Source: Ectobius pallidus (lineage: Eukaryota > Arthropoda > Insecta > Blattodea > Ectobiidae). From it: a DNA stretch of 64,000 nucleotides. The position numbers and the translations under genes were made by a program. The stretch spans positions 43,415,825 through 43,479,824 of the forward strand of contig CAXKWD010000005.1 in the NCBI GenBank assembly GCA_964059195.1. The letters are read 5' to 3'. Positions 11,807 through 20,908 of the stretch are shown in pieces. A model generated the notes under the pieces. That model did no database searches. It saw nothing but the letters and a program-made list of their open reading frames with translations, and was not told the DNA's origin. How positions within the stretch are numbered: the stretch's first letter is position 1; each line of letters opens with the position of its first letter.

Positions 11807-12110
11807 TTAGCTTATTTTGCATGTTTTAACTGCAAGACGGTCATATCACCTGTTGAGAATGTTTACGTGTAGGTCTATCAATAGTCTCTTGTAATAATTA
11901 ATTCGTGTGCATGTGTTTCTATTGTTCAGCGATGTCTTCTTTTCTGATGTTTATTTTAAACGATTATAATGCCCGGTGACATAGCGGCGATGAGTTACGA
12001 AAAGTAAACAAGTGAAAACCGCAAGTCAATTTGATCAGCCACGAGGTTTGATTTGAACCAGGGACTTCTTGCCTATTAGAGTATACCACTTCGCATGATT
12101 TGTTTTAGTG
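11540..12110. repeat. dispersed repeat copy B with tRNA-like right end
   Basis: This is the uninterrupted counterpart of the 5180-6800 repeat. It contains a TTA trinucleotide run at about 11769-11806 where copy A has a shorter one. At the right end the minus strand reads GTGGTATACTC followed by GGTTCAAATC, which fit polymerase III A- and B-box positions of a tRNA-derived SINE head. No TSD was identified. Confidence 0.5.
11769..11806. repeat. (TTA)n microsatellite
   Basis: About twelve TTA/ATT repeats lie inside dispersed repeat copy B. Confidence 0.9.
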
Positions 12111-12114
12111 TGTT

Positions 12115-12840
12115 CATTACGACTGAGGTAAGTTATACTGTATTTCTCAACAATAAGCCGATTATAGTATTCTGTTACAATGGGGAAAAAAGAATATTCA
12201 TATTTTAAATTATTTATGACTTATATGTTATGATATTCTGCGTTTAAGCCATATTTATTTCGTTTTTATCATGATACATATTAATTTTATAAAGAAATAT
12301 GTTTAACAAAAATTTTCATATTAATTTTCTCTGAAACTTTACTGTGCTAAGTTGTCATACATCGGCTGCTGTAATGGAGATAGCCTAGAAAAAATATTTT
12401 TGAAAAGACTTTCCTTCTTTGTATTCGAACAAAGAAGGCAAAGGGAAAAGGAAACTTCCTTATGATTTCTTTACCCGGTGGCCTCATTAGCGTCATATTG
12501 TCTGACTTTAGTTCCTGGTTGTTGCGTACTCTATCCTTCTACAGAGGAAACAAAGTGAATTAGGCTTTATAAGAAATGAGTTTGCAATCGAATACCTGAA
12601 TTTCAGCACAGTATTGTTATATAGCCGAATGTGGGAAAAAATAAAGAAAAGCAAATTTTTAGTTGGATAGTCGACCGGCTTTAAAACTTGAGAGTAGTCG
12701 ACAAACAATTTTTCATTTTAATATCCCATGTTTAAATAATAGATTCAATAAAGCTGAGCGGGATTGCGGAAAATATGTATTATTAAATAATTTCTTAAAA
12801 CAATATAAAGATTTTTCTCTTTTGTAATTTTACCTCTCCC
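12115..12840. other. intergenic, nothing recognised
   Basis: AT-rich, no gene supported. A local imperfect palindrome around CTTCCTTCTTTGTATTCGAAC / GAACAAAGAAGG lies at about 12408-12438. Confidence 0.4.
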
Positions 12841-12844
12841 TTAT

Positions 12845-13328
12845 ACAGACCTTTATGCGACCCGCGCCGCCCGGACCTTACCGGCCCGCAACCTGTCGGG
12901 AGAGGAATGAACTAAGGATCACAACACAGACATACTTTTTTGGCCAGACAAGGACATGGAGAGTCTTCCCGGATGAGTGACCAGCCCAATGCCGGGGCCA
13001 CCTCCGAGACAACACAAACACATAGGATGAGACATTCTAAGTGATTATTTAAAAATAATAATAATAATAATTCGAGTAGTAATAAGTAATGTACTAGGAT
13101 ATAAGTTGAATTGTAATTTTTAATGGTTAAAATAGTAATAGACTACTAATTAACGTAAAACTAATAATAATTACAATGAACAGTTTAGAGTAGTAATAAG
13201 TGGTATAATAGGGTATAAGTTGAAATGTAAATAGTAAATTGTAATCTATTGATAGGAAAACAAGTGTAATTAATGTAAACAGTGCATGTAGTATTACGAC
13301 TGTAATGAGACATGCTGCCAATAAATCT

Positions 13329-13361
<33 letters not shown>
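12845..13361 (+). mobile_element. non-LTR retrotransposon 3' end with poly(A) tail
   Basis: A GC-rich block (12850-13010) is followed by an AT-rich 3' untranslated-like stretch, AATAAA at about 13320, and a run of about 28 A at 13333-13361. This is the layout of a retrotransposed 3' end on the + strand. The untranslated part holds an imperfect 114-bp tandem duplication: the block beginning GAGTAGTAATAAGT occurs at 13074 and again at 13188. The GC-rich part shows no clear domain, so the family is not identified. Confidence 0.55.
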
Positions 13362-13363
<2 letters not shown>

Positions 13364-13369
13364 ATTCAC

Positions 13370-13566
13370 ACACACACACTCGGTCCGTACAAAGCGAGGA
13401 TGGGATGAAGATGATAATGACGGCCAGATGATATCCGGGAACCACAAGGGCCTAAAGTTACCCGACATTTTTGTCTCACAGGTGAGGATAAGCCCCGGAA
13501 AAAACCTCAGCTAGGTAACTTGTCCGACCAGGAATCGAACCCGGGCCTGAGCCACAGCGGTGGACA
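13370..13566 (-). repeat. tRNA-derived SINE, minus strand
   Basis: On the minus strand the head reads CCGCTGTGGCTCAGG followed by CCCGGGTTCGATTCC, an A-box-like and a near-perfect B-box motif. The body continues through AAGTTACCTAGCTGAGG and a pyrimidine/GT-rich tail ending against the neighbouring poly(A) tract. The spacing between A and B boxes is too short for a tRNA, so this is a SINE with a deleted head rather than a tRNA gene. Confidence 0.7.
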
Positions 13567-13805
13567 AAGTATAAATATAAAACAAAAAATATTTAAAGTA
13601 TTTGGAAATTACTGAGAAATTTTATCGGAATAGTTTAATTTGTGTGCATTTACAGGGTTGGCAAAGGCGAGTGAAAATACTTTACTTTAGTTCGTTATTT
13701 GAATAAACTGACATAGCGTACTATCATTTGAAGTAAAAGGTCTACTGTATTGTCTGCATGAATAACATATACATTATATTTTCTATTTTTCTGTAAATTT
13801 ACATC

Positions 13806-13869
<64 letters not shown>

Positions 13870-14640
13870 CTCCTAGAATAACACCGGTGGACAGCAATAT
13901 TACCATTACATATCCTAATATTTGCTTAAATAATCCTGATTTTATATTACCATTGATTTTCTTATTCTCTATTGAAGTCGTTATAGGCACACCACTTTCG
14001 AGAAACATGCAAATCTGAACAGGAAGCGAAAGGTACATTAAGTTAACAATACGAAAACGAATATTACATTTAATAAAATCAGGTAAACTGATATAACAAA
14101 GTGCCAGTATGCTTTTTAAATCAGTTATAATTGCAGTTATTTCACAATAATGTACCTTCTGTTTATACAAATACAATATAGGATTTGTATTGTATATTTG
14201 TATTCTATTTGGTATAATTATAACAGTATTCATGTAGGGCTTACGGAAGAACAAAGGTCTAAAGTTTGATTCTTAACCTTAATTCATTTTGGTATACACT
14301 GATATAATAAATTCTTAAAATATGTAAACATTTTGCAAAATGCATTGACAATGAAATAGAACAGTAAACCAATAAGAAGAGGATAGTTCCACCTAGCGGA
14401 ATGAAGTTTTGTTCTGAATATAGGCTTATGCAATTTTAACGCAACGCAATAACTTTAAAGATAGTTTCTGTTCGTGAAATAACATTTATAGGCTAATGTT
14501 ATCATTCTTTAGGATTGATGTTGTAGGTCAATGAAAGACAATGAATTCCGAGTTTTTTTTTAAGAAAAATATAATACTTATTTAAGCACATTGACAAAAA
14601 TAGAACACAAGAATGGAATAGACTCAATTTAACATAACTT
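13567..14640. other. intergenic with TA microsatellite
   Basis: No gene is supported. The 148-codon minus-strand frame at 13808-14254 ends in a TA repeat translation and has no recognisable domain. Confidence 0.4.
13810..13864. repeat. (TA)n microsatellite
   Basis: About 27 TA dinucleotides in an uninterrupted run. Confidence 0.9.
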
Positions 14641-14649
14641 ATAATAATA

Positions 14650-14750
14650 AAAAAAAAAAAATTGGGTTTAGGGTGGATTCGAACGTGACATCTCTTGATC
14701 AACAAGACAGTCACCTTACCCCAAGACCAAACCACACTGCGAATGAACAG
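14650..14750 (-). repeat. tRNA-like SINE head, minus strand
   Basis: The minus strand reads TGGTCTTGGGGTAAGGTG followed by a B-box-like CGTTCGAATCC, then a T-rich tail. Acceptor and T-stem pairing are poor, which argues against a functional tRNA and for a SINE-type fragment. Confidence 0.5.
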
Positions 14751-15410
14751 TGTCCAATACCAGAGAATACTATCTCGTGGTAGGTCACAGAAAAGAAAAA
14801 TAATCGTATTTCGAAATTAGGCTATATTTCGTGCCTGCTAGATTTCTTATGTTACAATATTGAATTATTTAATTAATTAGTACTATAATATTCGCGATAT
14901 CTGAGTGATAAATTAGGATGAGGCCCTCGTTGAAGCAGCGTTACCAACCTACCCATTCTCAAATTTTAATGTTTTTATTTATTAAGAGGTCAGGAATTAT
15001 TAATCTGACATAGGCTGAAGTAAAATTCAATGCTTTAATTCAATTGTAATCAATTTTAGCAAAATAATTAGTCATTATACAACAGCATTTCATCTGTAAT
15101 CGTTCATATGGGAACATTTGTTTTTCATGTAGATGGCAACTGTCCATAGCAACTGAAGGAAGCTTTATAATCTGTCATTTATTGAAGACGCTATAAGAAA
15201 GAACCGAGAATTTGATTTTGCATTTGAATTAGGTGCCTTCTATTTATCCCTCCTGTACTAAGGAAGGTTTCAGGAGGAATTGAAGCCTTGTTACAGAATT
15301 CCACATTATTTACATTAGTAACGGGACTCGCCCGCTGATTGGTTGGCCGCGAGCCAATCAAAATGCTTCGAATTGAACCAAAATATTATAATGAATTTGA
15401 CTGTTAATTA
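14751..15410. other. intergenic, nothing recognised
   Basis: AT-rich. A short GC-rich patch at 15330-15357 contains an inverted pair GATTGGTTGGC / GCCAATC, but no element could be delimited. Confidence 0.4.
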
Positions 15411-15414
15411 CTCT

Positions 15415-15959
15415 TTATTTCGGTACTGGTCAACCGATTAAGTCCAAATTCAAAAGGCTTATTGCCATGGTCGCTATAAATGAGTATACGAAGTTTCATG
15501 AAAATCCGATAAAGCGTATTTGAGTTACCGCGCCTTTTGTTATATGATACCATAAAAAGGCACTAAATTGGGTATTATTCCGGTACCGGCCAACCGATTT
15601 CGTCCAGCATCAACAGACGTCTTCCCATGGGCATTATAAATAGGTATTCCAAGTTTCATGAAAATCTGATAAAGCGTATGTGAGTTATGATGCCTTTAAA
15701 ATATACACTAAATTGGGTTTTACTCCGGTACCGGTGAACCGATTTGGTCCAATATCAATAGGGTTCTTCCCATGGACATTATAAACGTGTATACCAAGTT
15801 TCATTAAAATTCGACAAAGCGTATTTGAGTTAGAGCGCGTACAGACACACGGACGGACGGACGGACGGACGGACGGACGGACGGACGGACGGACGGACGG
15901 ACAGACGGACAGACATTTTTCCTCCCCCACACAATCTCATAAAGTACCATACTGGCACT
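15415..15959 (-). repeat. partial copy of unclassified TIR family, with three tandem modules and (ACGG)n
   Basis: The right edge, read on the minus strand, begins AGTGCCAGTATGGTAC, the same terminus as the complete copies at 52818 and 43351. Inward come the (ACGG)n tract and then three imperfect ~150-bp modules (about 15419-15550, 15570-15700, 15716-15840). Each contains a CCGGTACCGG-like block, AACCGATTT, CCATGG, and AAGTTTCATGAAAAT. The complete copies each carry one such module. The opposite terminus is missing, so this copy is truncated or rearranged. Confidence 0.7.
15848..15907. repeat. (ACGG)n microsatellite inside the TIR-family copy
   Basis: About fifteen ACGG tetramers, with two slightly changed units at the right edge. 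The other family members carry only a few TCCG-like units at the equivalent place, so the tract expanded in this copy. Confidence 0.9.
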
Positions 15960-17572
15960 TAATAACACTTCACGATATAAAATTAAGCAATTGCAAGTTT
16001 ATGAGAAAGACATAGAGCATTAAGTTGTGGGTGTATATAAACCTTTTCCTTCCTCATTTTGATCATTTCTCTGTTTTATTTGTGTAGCTGGGAAAAGTCG
16101 AAATCGAAATGGAGAGAATAGTTCCAGTCCGCGCCCTCGAATAAAGCTCGTACAATTTGTTGACGTCCAATAACTGAACAGTTCGTGGAGTATTCAGGCC
16201 GTATTTAATAGCTTTAGACCTATGTTGTATAGATAGGTGAGAGGGTGTATTTTTCGTACTTCATCCCCTTCTATTGTCGGTTGCAGTACAATAGATTTCC
16301 GTATACCGCAGTATATCTTTGTCAACTGTCAGACCCAAACACTGTATAACCCCCTACCCCTAAAGCAGCATATCCACCCGTTCCATCCTATTACATTTGA
16401 TTAGCCTCGAATCACCCGTGTTTCTAAAACCCAGTTACAAGTAACTACATGAGGAAGAGGGATTTGTGTATTTGAGCGTTTGGGTAGGGGGTGCGGGGGA
16501 TGTGAAATTGTACTGCTACTTGTACATACAGATCAGTTAAACATATCAGCTAATAAATCCAGTTTACTCATGTCCGATTCATCCCCCCAACCACTTCAAC
16601 TCACCTCTTTCCTAGGACAATTAGCTGCATCTAGGGATAGTTATGTGTTCATAGTTGGCTGCGTTTCAAAATGTTGCCTTTGGAGTACAATAACATTGTT
16701 TAAGTGACCAAGAATTTGCTCGTTATGTTGTGTCCAAGCTGGTATTGGTTAGCATCTGATGGATTAACGCCGGTTAATCCGATTAATGTAAACAATACCG
16801 TGTACAACTATTATGTAAATCAACAATGGTGTTTCAGATCTTATTTTAAATCCAGTAAATCTTCGCCTAATTGTACGGGCGGTTTAATACAGAGGGAAGG
16901 TATAACTGGATTCTGCCATCTGCAGTGTGAGTTTAACAATCAGGTTTAAAATACCAGATTCTAGTCGATGACAGTCCTACTGAAGTATCTACGAATATTA
17001 ATTTCACTTTAATATTCATCTTCGTAGAATTACTAGTATCAAAATTTTACTTAACCCTTAACTGTAGATGTGATTATTCTGTTATAGTATTAACATGGGT
17101 ATGGGGCCTAAGTGACAGCTCAGAGTTAAGGGGCTTTTAACACTGAAAAATTTACAAAATGTGAACTTTAATTATTATTCAAGAAAATTTATCCCTAAAC
17201 GTTTAGTTACAAAAGTATTATTCTTGCTCAATTATTTGATGTGGGTTTTGATGACATAAATCTGAGTTACTGCACCACAAATCCAATGAAATTCACAATT
17301 TCAAATATAATGTTAATATTTTCAATTTTATAGTTAAAATACACAAAAGTTTATTCACATCATTCCCAACTGGTTATTAATCACAGTTCAACGTAATGTG
17401 GTTATCACAGTTCACCGTAATGTGGTTATGTTCAAAATTGCACTAACTTAACTTACAACCTTCTTTTCTCCTTGAAAATGAGAATTAATGCAGTTATTCT
17501 GCCTCAATATGCTCACTGCGAAATTTACCCATTATAATTTCACCTTAATTGTCATCACGTGATCTTAGAACT
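15960..17572. other. intergenic, no gene assigned
   Basis: Two adjoining + strand frames (16480-16707 and 16704-16949) overlap by four bases. I do not recognise either, and no splice sites or repeat partner support them. The second contains VNNTVYNYYVNQQWCF. I leave them unannotated as genes. Confidence 0.35.
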
Positions 17573-19324
17573 CAGTGGCGGTTTCTCCTAATGTTCTTTA
17601 GTGCTGCAGCACACAGCTTGTTTTCAGCTCGTCGTATAATGTTATCTTCAAACGCAATACTATATTTTCTTTTACGTTGATTTTGAAATTGGCGCGTCCA
17701 GGCGAGAATTCATCTCCTGATGTCTCGGAGAGTCGGAGTCGGTAATGTGAAGACTTCCCTTACCGCCGAGCATTGGATTCTCTAATAGTACCACCTGTGG
17801 TACCACCTTTCTACGGTTGTGACGTCACGCCCAAGCTTGATTGTATGACAGTCTAACTGAAAAGGGTGCTACAGATCTCTCGTATTGACTGAAATACCGA
17901 GGCTTTACTAATACTTTACGTCTCACCTTCGCTCTGGGCGCTGCTCTGTCCTGTTAGTTATGTGAGAAGACCTTGCTTGTTATCTGAAATCTTGACACAG
18001 AAATGACGCTTGTCACGACATCTGTTGGAATGTAGATGAAACTATAGTTCTGGTCTTAGCCATGAGAGGCATTAAGCCGTCCGTTGTGTAAAATTAACGA
18101 AAGTTGAAAGGGTCACCCGAAAGGGCATTAAGGTTGATGAGTTTCTTTCTTTGCTGTAGTCATTCAGCGATCTTTGATTCTTTGAACACTTCAATAGGGG
18201 ATACTGTTCGCATCGCGCGCTGTATAGTTGACATACACATTCTTCACTAGCCTCATGGAATCTTTTAGTTTGGCATATTTTATAATGGAAGCCATGCATC
18301 GCATATCTCGTTAAGGCATATCTTTGAACCTGGTTCTCTTTTCTCCAATTATTGTATGAAAATTAAGACAGCCTGTTAAGAGTGTTTCTTGGAATTATGG
18401 AAGTCATCGTCATCTACCAAGACTGTTTTGGAAGCTTCGAAACTCCGCCTTTTTTTTTGCAAAATGAAGAATTTATTTTCTGCTCACATTCTTCCATAAA
18501 ATAATGCCTCGTGTAGATATATTGTATAATGTGTTGCAAGCAAGGTTTGACTGATGACGTCAAAAAAAATCTGTGACACATTTTATCCAGGCAATTATTA
18601 TTGGGATAAGGGAATCCACAGACAATGCTGACAGTGATTTTCCATCTGGCAATAAACGAAGGAAGCAGTCAAATAGAAATGCCGATGCCAAGGAAGTATG
18701 TGATCGAATCCTTCAAGAAGCTCGACATCGCTTTCAATCTTCGGGTCATCTGGAAGCAGCAAAACCGCTAAATTCTTTATACTTTCCCGAATTTTCGAAA
18801 CATTTCCAGAAAAAGTACTCGACTCTGCTGTACAGACTTACAATATGCTGGAGAAGAGCAGATTGAAAACAGAACTGAGCGCCTTGTAAGAAAGAAATGA
18901 TTACATGAAAATTGAAACTGCTGTTCCGCTACTCGAGCTTATGTCAGAAACAATTTGGTAGGAACATTCTCAGAAATAACAAAGCTTCTCAGAATTATAG
19001 TCACCACTCCTATGACCACAGCAGAACCAAAAAGATGCTTTTCTACCCTGAAGAGGATAAAGACCTTCCTAAGGAATACCATGTCGCAAGAATGTCTTAC
19101 AGCTCGTGCAATGCATTCCATAGAGAAAAAAAAGATTGCAAACATGGATGGATTCAACAAGATAGTCATTGATAACTTCTGCAGTAAGAAGGAACGTCGC
19201 ATGGACTTCACTGTGAGGCAGTTATTATGTAAGTAGTCTTACTAATAATTTTTTAAATATTTTATGTTGGCTGTATGAAATGGTATTTGCAACACACCTC
19301 TTTTTAAGCCACGAGCCGCTATTG
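17573..19324 (+). mobile_element. hAT element with perfect 8-bp TSD (TTAGAACT)
   Basis: The element starts CAGTGGCGG at 17573 and ends in the inverse of CAATAGCGGCTCGTGGCT at 19324. An identical 8-bp duplication TTAGAACT flanks it (17565-17572 and 19325-19332), the hallmark of the hAT superfamily. It contains the C-terminal part of a ZMYM1-like hAT transposase (see 18573-19236). At 1752 bp it is shorter than an autonomous copy, so it carries an internal deletion plus frameshifts. Confidence 0.9.
18573..19236 (+). pseudogene. hAT transposase C-terminus (ZMYM1-like dimerisation domain), frameshifted
   Basis: The first frame (to 18866) has KEVCDRILQEARHRFQSSGH and a FPEFSKHF block. After frame changes near 18865-18955, the second part carries the hAT C-terminal dimerisation domain: TTPMTTAEPKRCFSTLKRIK, FLRNTMSQECLTARAMHSIE and ERRMDF. 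These are characteristic of the ZMYM-type-1-like hAT transposases common in insects. Weaker matching continues upstream to about 18390. The RNase-H-like catalytic core is missing or unrecognisable, so it is inactive. Confidence 0.88.
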
Positions 19325-19389
19325 TTAGAACTCTCAACCTGTCAGTTTTGATGGTCCCAGTTAAGCACTCATTAACTGATAAAACTTAA

Positions 19390-19588
19390 CAATGGACGTG
19401 AGGTCTCACAGGCCACTACAAAAATCATTGTTTTCTAGTTGGGCACAGGTAACACTGATGGGTAAGTGACACATATGGGGTTAAAGAGGCTCTCGAGAAG
19501 GGAAGGCAACCCACTTATGAAGACGATATCCATACAGTAGCAGCGGTTTATATTATTTACTGCAATCTCACAGACCTCACGTCCATTG
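19390..19588. mobile_element. TTAA-flanked MITE with 17-bp perfect TIRs
   Basis: Both ends carry CAATGGACGTGAGGTCT as perfect inverted repeats (19390-19406 and 19572-19588). TTAA lies directly outside each end (19386-19389 and 19589-19592). TTAA targets are used by piggyBac and some other superfamilies. The 199-bp interior has no coding capacity. Confidence 0.85.
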
Positions 19589-19664
19589 TTAAGGGTTAAC
19601 GCTTAGAATAATGCGAACATAAACATTATCTAACAGTAACTGAGGCAGAGAGTTCATAAAGTTG

Positions 19665-20492
19665 TACGAGGGTAAGTCTATAATTATCCGCATTTTTTGT
19701 TTAATCTTTTGTAGGTTGTACCGCTTTGAGCTCGAGCACGTCGACATGTTGTAAATTTGTCTCCACTGGGTGTTGCGTTTTTGCACATTAAACATGGCTG
19801 CACCGCTCAGCGTTTGCACCAGAGAAGAATAGCATGCAATGATCCTTTTTTGTCGTATGAAGATGTACCAGGAGCCGAAATCCATCGAAGACGTTCCGCG
19901 CAATATGGGACCAATGTTTTACTACAACGAAGCGTATACGAATGGATTGAAAAGTTAAAAAACGGACGGACAGGTGTGAAGGACGAGGAAAAACAGGATG
20001 GTATGCCAGTCTGTATCCACTAGTGACGCCGACATTGAGCAGGTGCGTATCATGATTCAGACAAACCGAAGAGTGATTATCAATGAAGTGGCAAACCGTA
20101 AGCAAATTAGCCATGATTCTGCATATGACATTATTCATAACAGGCTTGGCTTTCATAAAGTCTGTGCAAGTTGGGTCCCGAAACAGTTCACGGCACAAAA
20201 GAAGCACAATCGTGTGTCCAGCTGCCAACCCTTACTGGGTCGTCATGCTAACGAAAGTGAAGCTTTTTTGAAACGAGATGAAAAGTGGAGATGAAAAGTG
20301 GATCCATCACTTTGAGCCTGAAAGCAAACGCCAAAGCATGGAATGGAAACACCCTGCATCTCCAGAAAAAAAACCAAGAACAACAAGAGTCAACCTTCTG
20401 CATGAAAAGTGACGCTCAAACATTTCTGGGACTCACAAGGGCCTCATTACTTGGAGAAGGGCTCAGCAATAAACAATGCACGTTAGAGTGAG
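19665..20492 (+). mobile_element. mariner, 5' part, interrupted by R1-clade insertion
   Basis: The element begins at a TA (19665-19666) with CGAGGGTAAGT, the terminus shared with fragments at 48070 and 30341. A leader of about 130 bp precedes the transposase start at about 19795. The sequence stops at 20492 where the poly(T) of an antisense retrotransposon begins, and resumes at about 24863 in the same reading context. The two halves together describe one mariner copy missing its 3' end. Confidence 0.9.
19795..20492 (+). pseudogene. mariner (SETMAR-like) transposase N-terminal half
   Basis: Pieces in several frames give the N-terminal HTH region and linker: SVCTREE near the start, an overlapping frame with RRSAQYGTNVLLQRSVYEWI, then DADIEQVRIMIQTNRRVIIN, EVANRKQISHDSAYDIIHNR and LGFHKVCASWVPKQF. 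The order and spacing match mariner transposases of the SETMAR-related group. There are several stops and frameshifts, and a 13-bp tandem duplication (AGATGAAAAGTGG) near 20275-20300. The first catalytic aspartate region is damaged. Confidence 0.88.
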
Positions 20493-20517
20493 ATTTTTTT
20501 TTTTTTTTTTTTTTTTT

Positions 20518-20908
20518 GTGTGCCCACCCTTACCCCCGGAGTGCCAAGCAATTAAGCCTAAACCTCCGGTCAGACCAAATTTTGGTAACCATATGTGATG
20601 TGTGTATACCTATTGTGCCCTTATGTACATCCGTAGGGGATGTTGATGGTGTGACGTGTTTGGGCTGAGTACTTGTGTCTTTGTACTTTGGCGCAGGATA
20701 GACCTAAGTGCGGATAGGTCTTATGTGCAATATTTCCGAGTGTGTTTCTTTTTAGTGACATGTAGTTATGTATTCTAGAGATTTGTAGTGCGTGTATCTG
20801 TTTGAGGGGATTATTGACCAGTCCGGCATTCGCCTAAGAACGAGGGAAACCCCTCAAAAACCTCGTTCGGACTGGAGCAGTGGCCAAATGACCGTCTACT
20901 TTGGTGTG
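20518..20908 (-). other. 3' untranslated region of the R1-clade element
   Basis: About 390 bases lie between the ORF2 stop and the poly(A) tail. They are richer in G+C than the surroundings. An inverted pair near 20827-20870 (ACGAGGGAAACCCCTC / GAGGTTTTTGAGGGG-like and CCTCGTTC) could form a hairpin. I see no further ORF. Confidence 0.6.

Noticed and set aside
13808..14254. 148-codon minus-strand frame
   Set aside because: Part of it is TA-repeat translation, and the rest lacks any domain or codon bias.
14650..14750. Functional tRNA gene on the minus strand
   Set aside because: B-box is present but acceptor and T-stem do not pair; more likely a SINE head. The same reasoning applied to 32535, 33945, 61480 and 63800.
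15685..15930. Minus-strand ORF with SVRP repeats
   Set aside because: The repeat is the ACGG microsatellite in translation, and the rest is the TIR-family module, conserved at DNA level.
16480..16949. Two overlapping + strand frames of 75 and 81 codons
   Set aside because: No recognised motif, no splice signals, no repeat partner; overlap by four bases is not meaningful in a eukaryotic genome.
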